Assembly: GCA_023416585.1 (NCBI GenBank)
Contig: JAEZHM010000117.1
Location: 1 to 64,000 of the forward strand
Reading direction: 5' to 3'
DNA length: 64,000 bases
Source: Bacillota bacterium
GTDB taxonomy: Bacteria > Bacillota > Clostridia > Christensenellales > Aristaeellaceae
Part shown: in pieces, positions 26,795-35,189 of the stretch
How the letters are laid out: the number at the start of each line of letters is the position of its first letter
How positions within the stretch are numbered: position 1 is the first letter of the stretch
The notes under the pieces: generated by a model
Seen by the model: the letters and a program-made list of their open reading frames with translations, nothing else
Database searches by the model: none
Told to the model about the DNA's origin: nothing
Translations under genes and position numbers: made by a program

Positions 26795-27095
26795 CCAGAG
26801 GCTTCCCCTTGAGGGGAAGCTGTCGACGAAGTCGACTGATGAGGTGGTTATTACGGTCTATTAACAGCTAAACACCTCATCCGGCGCTGCGGCGCCACCT
26901 TCTCCTCAAGTAAACGCTGATTTATTCGAAGATATGTCATTCTGAGCGTAGCGAAGAATCTTGAACCCCTTGCGGCATAAAGATTCTTCGGTCGCTTCGT
27001 TCCCTCAGAATGACACGTTGGCGCTTTAATCAACGTTTACTCAAGGGGAAGGCTTTGGGATAGCCTCCCTCCTGGAGGGAGGTGCTCCCATCTGG
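26795..27095. repeat. Interspersed palindromic repeat R3, interrupted by a MITE-like element
   Basis: The outer repeat (GGCTTCCCCTTGAGGGGAAG, CACCTCATCCGGCGCTGCGG) is split within its CTTCTCCTCAAGGGGAAGG palindrome by the element at 26911-27039. It occupies most of the 490-base gap between permease and solute-binding protein genes; no gene was seen there. Confidence 0.85.
26911..27039. mobile_element. MITE-like element copy B with 6-base target duplication
   Basis: 129 bases starting TAAACGCTGATT and ending AATCAACGTTTA, which are inverted terminal repeats with one mismatch. The direct repeat CTCAAG flanks it at 26905-26910 and 27040-27045. The interior is a hairpin shared with copy A. Removing the element plus one CTCAAG restores the interrupted host palindrome. 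It has no coding capacity, so it would depend on a transposase elsewhere. Confidence 0.75.
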
Positions 27096-27189
27096 CTCAA
27101 TCGTTGCAGTGTTCGCCATGACCGTCATGTAAGGATAGAACGATAAATAAAAATATTGACAATGAAGAAATAAAAGATTTGGTTTGGTA

Positions 27190-28182
27190 TTACATCCCCG
27201 TAAGCCCCGTTCTCTCCACCGACTCCACGAAATACTTCTGGGTAAAGGCGTAAAGGACCAACAGCGGCGTAATGCATAGAAGGCATGCCGCCTGCATGCG
27301 CGTTGCGATCAGGGCGGTGTCCGTATAGTTGCCGCCGATGGTGTTCAGGTTTTGCAGGTTCTGCTGGAACATGGAAAGCGCGGTGGCCAGCGTCACATGG
27401 TTTTTCATGAACATGGCCGGGGTGTAGTAATCATTCCAGTTCCAGACAAGCGCGAACAAAAGCACCGTCAGCATCACCGTGCCGGCGTTGGGCAGCATCA
27501 CCCGCATGAAAGTGCCCACCGGCGTGCAGCCGTCGATTTCCGCCGCCTCCTCCAGTTCGTGGGGCATACTCAAGAAAAACTGCCGGTAGATGAAAATGTA
27601 CAAGCCGGCCCGAAGCCCCATGCCGAGGATGGCGGGCAGCCAGAACACCCAGTAGCTGTCGATCATATTAACTGGCTTCACCGCACCGCCTGTCACAAAT
27701 CCCATAAGGCGCAAAAGCCCGAACAGGTCAAAATACCTGTACGTGGTGTACAGAGACGTGGATATGGCCTGCTGCGGCACAATCATGGTAAGTACAACCA
27801 GCAGGAACATCACTTTCCGGCCCTTGAACTGGAACCTGGCAAAGCCGTACCCCACCACAAGGCACATAGCCACCTGCATAAAGGCCGTGACGACGGCGGT
27901 GAGCAGCGTGTTGGGCAAAGAAACGTTAAAATCCAGGATGGCCATGGCGTCCTGGATGTTCTCCATGGTCAGGGATTTGGGCAGCCAGATCACCGATGGG
28001 TCATACGTCTGCATATACGGCTTGAAGGCGTTGGAAACCATGTACAGCATGGGATAGAGCACCACAAAGCTCATGGAGGCAAGCAGCGTAAGCCGGAACA
28101 AGCGCATCAAAAAGGCCGCGCCATGGCGCTTTAAGCGGTTTGCCTGATGGCGCGTCTTTAAAAGCAGCCCTGTCTTAGCCAT
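27190..28182 (-). CDS. Carbohydrate ABC transporter permease, importer III (MalG type)
   Basis: 330 residues from the ATG at 28182, seven bases after GGAGGA; the ATG at 28188 directly abuts that site. Six membrane helices and the EAA loop EEAAEIDGCTPVG then MRVMLPNAGTVM are present. The end, QKYFVESVERTGLTGM, is typical of MalG-type subunits. It pairs with the MalF-type permease overlapping upstream. It is the seventh gene of the long operon that begins at about 38.1 kb. Confidence 0.92.
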   Translation of the reverse strand: MAKTGLLLKTRHQANRLKRHGAAFLMRLFRLTLLASMSFVVLYPMLYMVSNAFKPYMQTYDPSVIWLPKSLTMENIQDAMAILDFNVSLPNTLLTAVVTAFMQVAMCLVVGYGFARFQFKGRKVMFLLVVLTMIVPQQAISTSLYTTYRYFDLFGLLRLMGFVTGGAVKPVNMIDSYWVFWLPAILGMGLRAGLYIFIYRQFFLSMPHELEEAAEIDGCTPVGTFMRVMLPNAGTVMLTVLLFALVWNWNDYYTPAMFMKNHVTLATALSMFQQNLQNLNTIGGNYTDTALIATRMQAACLLCITPLLVLYAFTQKYFVESVERTGLTGM

Positions 28183-28184
28183 AA

Positions 28185-29102
28185 TCATTCCTCCATCCTT
28201 TTGGCCAGCCGGCCCAATATCCCGAAGGTCAAAACAAGGATCAGGGCGATCACCGCCAAATAGATCCAGCTCATGCTGGCCGCCAGGCCAAACTGAAACT
28301 GGCTGCCGAAGCCCGTACGGTAGATGGCGGCCATGACCCGGTTACCCGTTTCCTCCGTGCCGTAGGCCAGAAAGGAATCGATAATGGAATACACCACGTT
28401 GAGTAGCATGATAGGCACCATTTGGGGCACGGTGATTTTCCAGAAGGAATCCCACTCCCCCGCTCCCTCCATGCGCGCCGCCTCATACGTGCTTGGGGGG
28501 ATTTTTTGCAGCCCGCTCAAGAAAAGCAATATTTGAACCCCGGATTCCATGATCAGTGCAAAGACCCTGTTTACAATTTCATTGATCCCATTTACGATCC
28601 ATAAGGGAAGGCTGGCGCCCAGCATGGCTTCCCTGAGCCCCGCGCTTTGAAAGATGTAGGCGTTTTGCGTAGCGCCCAATGTATTTCCGTTGATGATGCC
28701 CTGAAGCATGACATACGTAACGCCGCTGGTGATGATCACGGGCAGGAAAAACACGCTGCGGAAAAGGCCTTTGCCATGGAACTTCTGGTTGAGCAATACC
28801 GCAATGAAAAGGCTTAAGATTACAATCAGCGGCACCTTGTACAGCATTTCCAGAACCGCGTCGGTAAGCATGGGCACGAACCTGGAATCCTTCAAAAGCA
28901 TGAAAGCATAGTTGTTAAGCCCTACGAAGGTAAGCGCAAAGCCCGTGTCCGACATCTTGATGTCGCTTAAGCTGTACCAAAGGGATTGAATCACAGGCGC
29001 CGCAAAGAAGAAAAGGAAGCCCAGCATCCATGGCAGCACAAACAGGTACCCCCAGCGGGACTTGCGCCGTTTCAGCCTGCCATAAGCCTTGCTACGCATC
29101 AT
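28185..29102 (-). CDS. Sugar ABC transporter permease, importer III (MalF type)
   Basis: 305 residues with six membrane helices (WGYLFVLPWMLGFLFFFAAP first) and the EAA loop TYEAARMEGAGEW then KITVPQMVPIM. Its start overlaps the stop of the DUF5696 gene by four bases, and its end overlaps the ribosome site of the next permease, so translation is coupled. It forms the membrane channel of a second importer in the same operon as the one encoded at 33.4-38.1 kb. Confidence 0.92.
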   Translation of the reverse strand: MMRSKAYGRLKRRKSRWGYLFVLPWMLGFLFFFAAPVIQSLWYSLSDIKMSDTGFALTFVGLNNYAFMLLKDSRFVPMLTDAVLEMLYKVPLIVILSLFIAVLLNQKFHGKGLFRSVFFLPVIITSGVTYVMLQGIINGNTLGATQNAYIFQSAGLREAMLGASLPLWIVNGINEIVNRVFALIMESGVQILLFLSGLQKIPPSTYEAARMEGAGEWDSFWKITVPQMVPIMLLNVVYSIIDSFLAYGTEETGNRVMAAIYRTGFGSQFQFGLAASMSWIYLAVIALILVLTFGILGRLAKRMEE

Positions 29103-31300
29103 GGCGCATTCACCTCCACGGCAAGGAAGCCAAGGGCAGGAACGGTTTTCCCGTCCGCCAGCAAAGCTTCTTCGCCAAAGTTTACATAAACGGCCAGCGT
29201 CTCGTATACGGTACGCGTCAATGCAGCGGAAATGCGTTCGTGGCTTGTCATCCGTTCTGTTGCCACACGGCCCAAGACCTTAAACAATGTATCGTAATCC
29301 CGCTTTACGGTGTCACGCCAGGCATCAAAATCGGGGGAGTAGAGGAACATCATCCGGGATAAAAGCAGCTCCTCCTTGTTTTGCTTCACAAAGGAGTACA
29401 TGGGGCTGGCGCCGTATTCCAGGCACTTCAAAACCGCCTCCCGGGGGCTGGAAAAGTGGTTTGTAGCGCCCATGGCATAAGGGATATAGCCATGGAACAC
29501 CATCTGGTAAAAAGGAACGGTCTCATTGCAAATGGCGTAATTGCTGCTGCCGGCGGGAACATCCACAAGGTGGGAAGCCAATGAAGCAGCATAGCCGTTG
29601 CCGTTTAACAGCATAAGGCCCGGGCTTGTTTCCATAACAAACTTCAAAGTATCCCAAACAATTTGGGGCACATCGCCCCTGCCCGTGCCACCGGTGCGGT
29701 TGTCGCTGGTGCAGATTTCGCCAAGGCCATTAAGGGAAAGGTTGGGAATGTTCAGTTCTTTATACTTTTCCATCAGCCTTCCGGCAAACAAACGGTAACG
29801 GGAGGGAGATAACAGATACCAGGGCGGAATCTCCCCGTTCACAGCAGCGCTGTCGTAGTACAATTGATACTGCATCTGCGGGGCGTTGACGGGCGAAAGC
29901 ACCGCGTCGAACAAGGCGTTGAAACCGTTGCCGCCCTTATACACCCTGGTCAAATCAAAATCGAGATACAGCCCGCCGCCCTGATTTTGAAGCTTCTGAG
30001 AAAGAGCCGCAAGCTGCTCTTTCGTGCCCAGGCCGCTTTGCGGTGTAACGCTTTGAGGTATTTTTTCATAAGCGCTGTCCTTGACCCAATCGGAATACCG
30101 CACAACTGTCTGAGGGATGTTAAGATCATCCGCCATGCTTTCTATATCGGATACAGCAGTCAGCATAATGGCCTTTGTGTACGGGAAACCCAGGAACTGC
30201 GCCTGCTTTTTCACATAGCCGTATACGTCAAGGTATAAGGGATACTGCCCTGGTTGAACGCGCTTTTCAAGCCCCTGCTCCTTCAAAAGATAATCCCGGT
30301 ACTTCTCCGCCATCCCCGCATAGGAGCTTTCCTTCTCCCCGTTCAGGCAATAGTAGCGGACGGTATACACGCCGCGGGTCAACCCCGCCCGCTCGCTGAC
30401 AGAGGTAACGCGCGCCGCAAACTCCTTTTTATACATCATGATGGAGCCGCTTAAGCGCAGCTGAAACTCGCTGTACACATAATTGTAGCTGGTCAGGTTA
30501 GATACCCTGGCGTGGATGACAGCCTTGGCGTCATTTTCCGTGATCACTGCCAGGAACCCGTGGTCACGGCCGCCGCTGCCAAACACCGGCAGCCTGGCCA
30601 CCGCCTCGTTCTTGGGCGCGGTTCTTAGCAGTACGGATGCCGAGCCCACCTGCCCCTCCACGCCATAATCCTTGCCGTATAGCTGCGCCCTGTACTCCGC
30701 CATGGCGGTTTCGCCGTTATTGTACTGAATCAGCGCCCCGGACCCGTCCGGAACGAACAGGTACCCTTGTGCTTTCGCATCCTGGCTGTCAAAGGCCGGC
30801 CAGATATCCAGGGAGGTAACCGTGTTTGCCCCCCTCATCTCCAAGCCGTCCACGGGAATACTTACCTCCACATAGTCATCCTTCAGGCTGTAGATGACGG
30901 TGACGGCGATCTCCGCTTTCACAAAATCGTACCGGCACACGGCAGCTTTGTTTTCCATGCGTATCGCCAGGCCATCCTTGTTCACGCTCTCCGCCTGGGA
31001 GGGGGCGGACAGCGCCGTACCCCGGTCGCTTTGGTAATTGAGCACCAATTGGGACTGCAGCGTCATTTTGTGAACGCCCTTGGCCTTTGGATCGGGCTTT
31101 TCGGGATTCGTGCGCCATAAATACCCGTCCGCCTTGTTTTCTACAATGACCTGGCCGGACGTAGGATCGATGTAAAGGGCAAGCCGTCCGTTTTCATCCA
31201 CCAGTTGAAAGCCGTCCAAAGTCAGCGCCCATGCGGCGAAAGGAAGGGATGATAAAAGCAGCAGGGCCGCAAGCAGGAAAATAAGCTTTGCGCATTTCAT
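29099..31300 (-). CDS. DUF5696 domain secreted protein
   Basis: 733 residues from the ATG at 31300 (MKCAKLIFLL), preceded by AAAGGAGAGG; an ATG at 31306 is equally possible. A type I signal peptide is followed by a beta-rich domain and the DUF5696 hallmark GYLFVPDGSGALIQYNNG. The C-terminal half (about 400-700) has a barrel-like pattern with YLDFDLTRVYKGGNGF and LNGLGEICTSDNRTG. DUF5696 proteins regularly sit in operons with sugar importers and YIP1-type proteins in Clostridia and Paenibacilli, but have no established activity. The barrel-like half might be a glycosidase-related or substrate-handling domain. The overlap with both neighbours indicates a structural part of the importer system. 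Confidence 0.8.
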   Translation of the reverse strand: MKCAKLIFLLAALLLLSSLPFAAWALTLDGFQLVDENGRLALYIDPTSGQVIVENKADGYLWRTNPEKPDPKAKGVHKMTLQSQLVLNYQSDRGTALSAPSQAESVNKDGLAIRMENKAAVCRYDFVKAEIAVTVIYSLKDDYVEVSIPVDGLEMRGANTVTSLDIWPAFDSQDAKAQGYLFVPDGSGALIQYNNGETAMAEYRAQLYGKDYGVEGQVGSASVLLRTAPKNEAVARLPVFGSGGRDHGFLAVITENDAKAVIHARVSNLTSYNYVYSEFQLRLSGSIMMYKKEFAARVTSVSERAGLTRGVYTVRYYCLNGEKESSYAGMAEKYRDYLLKEQGLEKRVQPGQYPLYLDVYGYVKKQAQFLGFPYTKAIMLTAVSDIESMADDLNIPQTVVRYSDWVKDSAYEKIPQSVTPQSGLGTKEQLAALSQKLQNQGGGLYLDFDLTRVYKGGNGFNALFDAVLSPVNAPQMQYQLYYDSAAVNGEIPPWYLLSPSRYRLFAGRLMEKYKELNIPNLSLNGLGEICTSDNRTGGTGRGDVPQIVWDTLKFVMETSPGLMLLNGNGYAASLASHLVDVPAGSSNYAICNETVPFYQMVFHGYIPYAMGATNHFSSPREAVLKCLEYGASPMYSFVKQNKEELLLSRMMFLYSPDFDAWRDTVKRDYDTLFKVLGRVATERMTSHERISAALTRTVYETLAVYVNFGEEALLADGKTVPALGFLAVEVNAP

Positions 31301-31316
31301 ACGCATCCTCTCCTTT

Positions 31317-33338
31317 CTATAAGCGGAACATGATCTCATGATAGATGGTTAAAAAGAACACCCACATCTGCTGGAAAAGGCTGTAGGCCAGCACCATCAG
31401 CACCAGCACGATCACAACGGCCAGCGCGGTAAGCAGAAGATTCAACAGCGTCTTCTTCAGCGTCAGCTGATTCACGTGGTATATGCCCATCACCAGCAGA
31501 ATGGCCGACCAGCCTATGGTGACGATGCTCAAAAAGTTTAAAAAGACCTTCATGTCCAGCGTCACAAAATTACTAATGATCGTCCTTGCGATGATGCCCA
31601 GGATGGCCGGAAAAAGCGCGTAGGAAAAGGCAATGAACAATTCGTGCTTTTTACCCTCGCAGTCGCTCATCAGCGAAGAGACCGCCAGGTTGCTTACATA
31701 AGCCAGCAAAAAGCTGCCCACGGTTCCAACGAACAAAAGCTGCACGTTGAACCGGTCGATACGGTTTGGGTTGAAGGCAAAGCCCGTCTGCAGGTATTCA
31801 AACACCGATGCCCCAAAGAAGACAAGCAGCACTGCGGCACCGGAAGCAACGGAGCCAAGCCCTTCATACTTGATGCTTTCAAAGCCCCTGTAGGGGTGCG
31901 CCATGCAATAGACTGGCGCGCCGAAAAACCCGCCGCGCCTTTTGGTTTTTATCGTTCCGCGGCGCTTTTTTATTACACCCCATCCCTTTGTAAGCGCAAA
32001 CAGCAGCGCGATAAAGCAAAGGATCAACCCCATATGGTCGCGTACGATTTTCAGGGAATACTCCTTGAAGGCTTCGCTGTACCCATCCTTGTAATTGCCT
32101 TGGCGGAAGTAATCCATGGCCTTTTCGTATTCGTTAAGCTGGAAATAGGCCTTTCCCAGGCCGTAATAGGCCATGTTATAGTTGTTGTCCATCTGCAATA
32201 CGTTCAGCCATGGCTGTATGGACTCCAGATACCGCCCGTCATTGTACAATATGCTGGCCTCATGGATGGCCCTGCCAAATGCGGTAGGCTCGAACACCGT
32301 GATGGTGCCCGTTTGCGCGTCCAGTACCAGGATATTATCCCCCACACGCTCCATGGCCACCGGGTCCTGAAACAGCCCGTTTTGCGTACCGTATCCTCCA
32401 AAGGTTAAAAGCATGCCGGACGTTTCGGTAAACTGGCTGATCACCCTGGTGGTTTTGTTCAGCGCGGTGTAGATGCCTTCCTTTTCCGGCAGCACATCCG
32501 TAAAAGAGGCGGAAGCCCTGATTGGAAAGATATTGATCCCCATGGGGTTAAGCTTGGCAATGGGCGTACTCTCGCCCTGCTCGCCTGCCACCACAACGGC
32601 GTAGATCATGTCCTCCTCATCGATGGCGATATTGCCGTACTCGATGGGGATGAAGGATTCCAGCCCCGCCCTTTGATCCCTGGTTAAAAACATGCGCCAG
32701 ATCTTTTGCAATACCACCTTGGCCGTTACGGTCACATGGCTGGAACCGAAAAAGTTCATGAATTCGCCGTTATCATAAAAGCAAACCAATCCCTGGTAAG
32801 CCCCCTGGGACAGCACATACACGCGCTCGGCGCTGTCGGCCACCACCTTTTGGGGTTTATAGGGCGTGGCCTCCTCATACAGGTCGCTATTTGGCCTTAC
32901 ATAACTTCTTACCAGCTTCCCATCGCGGCTTAGGCGTACAACGGCGCCAAGCTGGTCATCGGCAATATAGATATCGCCGCCCGCCTTCACAAAAATGCCC
33001 ATGGGGTGCTTCAGAGCCGTGCCGTCCATGCTGCCGTATTCCCGGACCATATGAAAACTGCTGTCCAATACGACAATCCTGGCATTGCCCGTATCTGCAA
33101 TGTACAGTTCGTTATGCTGCGGGTCGTACATAAGGTCCTGGGGGCCATTAAGCCCGGTAGTGCCCATGGCCGCGTTATCAAACACCGCCTTCACCCTATA
33201 CCCGATGGGCGAAGGAACCGGCTGGCCGTAGCGGTTATAGGTATAGCCGCTGTAGGGCGCTTCCTCCGCCGCGGCGGTATAAAATGCGGCGGGAAGGAGC
33301 ATCAGGCACAGGAAAAGGGCGCGCACACGTTTGGCCAA
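31317..33338 (-). CDS. NHL-repeat/TPR/YIP1-like membrane protein
   Basis: 673 residues, starting from TTG (33338) seven bases after GGGGGGAG. After a signal peptide, residues about 45-360 form NHL propeller repeats (GPQDLMYDPQHNELYIADTG, HPMGIFVKAGGDIYIADDQ). A tetratricopeptide-like segment follows at about 385-425 (YYGLGKAYFQLNEYEKAMDY). The last 240 residues are membrane helices of the YIP1 type (FVTLDMKVFLNFLSIVTIGW). The propeller is placed outside the cell. It lies between permeases of importer II and the DUF5696 gene, 13 bases from the former. The architecture suggests a membrane-anchored binding, assembly or sensor module for the importer; no catalytic motif was recognised. Confidence 0.75.
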   Translation of the reverse strand: MAKRVRALFLCLMLLPAAFYTAAAEEAPYSGYTYNRYGQPVPSPIGYRVKAVFDNAAMGTTGLNGPQDLMYDPQHNELYIADTGNARIVVLDSSFHMVREYGSMDGTALKHPMGIFVKAGGDIYIADDQLGAVVRLSRDGKLVRSYVRPNSDLYEEATPYKPQKVVADSAERVYVLSQGAYQGLVCFYDNGEFMNFFGSSHVTVTAKVVLQKIWRMFLTRDQRAGLESFIPIEYGNIAIDEEDMIYAVVVAGEQGESTPIAKLNPMGINIFPIRASASFTDVLPEKEGIYTALNKTTRVISQFTETSGMLLTFGGYGTQNGLFQDPVAMERVGDNILVLDAQTGTITVFEPTAFGRAIHEASILYNDGRYLESIQPWLNVLQMDNNYNMAYYGLGKAYFQLNEYEKAMDYFRQGNYKDGYSEAFKEYSLKIVRDHMGLILCFIALLFALTKGWGVIKKRRGTIKTKRRGGFFGAPVYCMAHPYRGFESIKYEGLGSVASGAAVLLVFFGASVFEYLQTGFAFNPNRIDRFNVQLLFVGTVGSFLLAYVSNLAVSSLMSDCEGKKHELFIAFSYALFPAILGIIARTIISNFVTLDMKVFLNFLSIVTIGWSAILLVMGIYHVNQLTLKKTLLNLLLTALAVVIVLVLMVLAYSLFQQMWVFFLTIYHEIMFRL

Positions 33339-33351
33339 ATGGACTCCCCCC

Positions 33352-34242
33352 TTATTTCATGCCCGAATGGGACATGGTTTCCATAACCGCGGACTGGCTG
33401 GCAAGAAAGAATATCACCGGCGGGATCATCAAAACCAGCGCCACAGCCGCCCCGGCACCCGCCCTGGCGATGCCGGCGGAGGCTATCTGCCTGAGCATTA
33501 CGGGCAGCATTTTCATGCTCTCATCGTAGATATACGTTACGCCCGAGGCGTTCCACAAACCCTGAAAGGTGAATATGGACAGCGTGAGCCAAGCCGGCTT
33601 GATCATGGGCAGCACAATGGAAGTAAACAGCTTGAGCTCACTGGCGCCGTCGATATGCGCCGCCTCAATCACCGAATCCGGCACGGCGGTCACCACAAAC
33701 TGCCGCACCAGGAACACGCCGAATGAACCGCTCATCATGGGCAGCAGGATCGCCCAATAGGTGTTGATCAATGAAAGCTTGGAGATGATGATGTATTGGG
33801 GGATTCCCGTTACCTCCGGGCGGAAGAGAATGGCCCAGACGACCACCAAATAAAAGCCCTTCAGCCATTTGTGCTTGTATTTGGCCAAAGCGTACGCCGC
33901 CATGCTGGCAATAACCACATACCCCACCGTACCAACGGCCGCCACAAACAGGCTGTTGAACAGGTACCGTTCAAAAGGCACCCACATTTCATTGACCAGG
34001 CGGGCCATGGTGGTGAAATTCTCCAATGTAGGGTTCTGCACAAAGAACTTCGGCGGATACAAAAACAGCTCGTTTGCAGGCTTGAAGGCCGTAACCACCG
34101 TATACAAAAGCGGCAGCACCATAAATACGCTCATGACAAGAAGGAAAAAAAGTACCAGCGCATTGCCGCAAAAGGAACGGGTCACCCGCTTTTGCTTCAC
34201 ACGAAGGCCTTTCCTGTTAGGCGTGGTCTTTGCGGTAATCAA
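33352..34242 (-). CDS. Carbohydrate ABC transporter permease, importer II (MalG type)
   Basis: 296 residues; the start codon is TTG within a TTGA overlap with the upstream permease stop. Six membrane helices, starting with ALVLFFLLVMSVFMVLPLLY, and the EAA loop IEAAHIDGASELK then SIVLPMIKPAWL identify it. Together with the next upstream gene it forms the channel for the large fused solute-binding protein. Confidence 0.92.
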   Translation of the reverse strand: MITAKTTPNRKGLRVKQKRVTRSFCGNALVLFFLLVMSVFMVLPLLYTVVTAFKPANELFLYPPKFFVQNPTLENFTTMARLVNEMWVPFERYLFNSLFVAAVGTVGYVVIASMAAYALAKYKHKWLKGFYLVVVWAILFRPEVTGIPQYIIISKLSLINTYWAILLPMMSGSFGVFLVRQFVVTAVPDSVIEAAHIDGASELKLFTSIVLPMIKPAWLTLSIFTFQGLWNASGVTYIYDESMKMLPVMLRQIASAGIARAGAGAAVALVLMIPPVIFFLASQSAVMETMSHSGMK

Positions 34243-35189
34243 GTTGCCTCGCCCCCTTCCGCCCCGCCAAAGGTATGCAGCACCTTTTTCACAAGCGACC
34301 AGAATACGAGCATCAAAAGGAATAGCACCACCGCAATGGCCGAGGCATAGCCCATTTCAAAGCGGATGGCCCCGTAATCCAGAATGTGCAAAACGATGGT
34401 ATGGGTGGAATAATCGGTGGAGGGGAAGCCGGTTAAAGACATGGCCTCATACCCCACGGCAAAAGAGGTGGAAATCTGCATCACCGCGCCGAACAACAGC
34501 TGGGGCACCATTTGCGGCAGGGTAATGTACCAAAGCTCTTGAAAGCGGTTCTTGACCCCGTCTACCGCGCCGGCTTCATACAGGGACCGGTCCATGCTCT
34601 TAAGCCCGGCCACAAAGGAAAGGAAGCCCACGCTCATGCTAAGCCACAGGATCACCACAATGACCACCGTCATGTTTTTGCTGGGGTCGGTAAGCCAGTA
34701 GATGCTTTCCCGGATCACGCCCATGCGAAGGAGCATGGAGTTGATAAAACCCGCGGAATCGTCGCTGAATATATATGTCCAAATGAAATACACGTTGCCC
34801 GCCAGGGAGGGCGCATAGAACAAAAACGTAAGCGCGGTGCGAAGCCCGCGTTTGAAATCCGATATGAACCAGGCAAACACAAAGCTGAGCATGTAGCTGA
34901 ACGGACCTGTGATCAGCGCAAATATCATGGTATTGCGCAGCGCGATCAGGAAGATATCGTCCTCCAGTAAAAGGCTTATATAGTTTTCCATGCCCACAAA
35001 GGAGGGCTTTTGAAGCATGTTGAAATCCGTGAAGCTCAATATCACCGAAGATAAAATGGGCAATATGGTAAACGTAAAAAACAAAAGAAGAAAGGGTCCC
35101 GTAAATAGTATGGCCGCCAGGCGGTAAGGCGCGCGCTCCCTTCTATTTGGGCGCAATCGTCTTGCGGCCTGCCTTTGGGCTTCCATCAT
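34239..35189 (-). CDS. Sugar ABC transporter permease, importer II (MalF type)
   Basis: 316 residues. A basic N-terminus (RRLRPNRRERAPYR) precedes six membrane helices. The EAA loop is SLYEAGAVDGVKNR then YITLPQMVPQL, where Gly replaces the usual second Ala. Overlaps of four bases at both ends link it to the fused solute-binding protein gene and to the partner permease. Confidence 0.92.
   Translation of the reverse strand: MMEAQRQAARRLRPNRRERAPYRLAAILFTGPFLLLFFTFTILPILSSVILSFTDFNMLQKPSFVGMENYISLLLEDDIFLIALRNTMIFALITGPFSYMLSFVFAWFISDFKRGLRTALTFLFYAPSLAGNVYFIWTYIFSDDSAGFINSMLLRMGVIRESIYWLTDPSKNMTVVIVVILWLSMSVGFLSFVAGLKSMDRSLYEAGAVDGVKNRFQELWYITLPQMVPQLLFGAVMQISTSFAVGYEAMSLTGFPSTDYSTHTIVLHILDYGAIRFEMGYASAIAVVLFLLMLVFWSLVKKVLHTFGGAEGGEAT

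Noticed and set aside
26911..27039. LacI operators in the MITE-like element (TAAACG and CGTTTA ends)
   Set aside because: These are the terminal repeats of the element, not a palindromic site, and they are not near a promoter.
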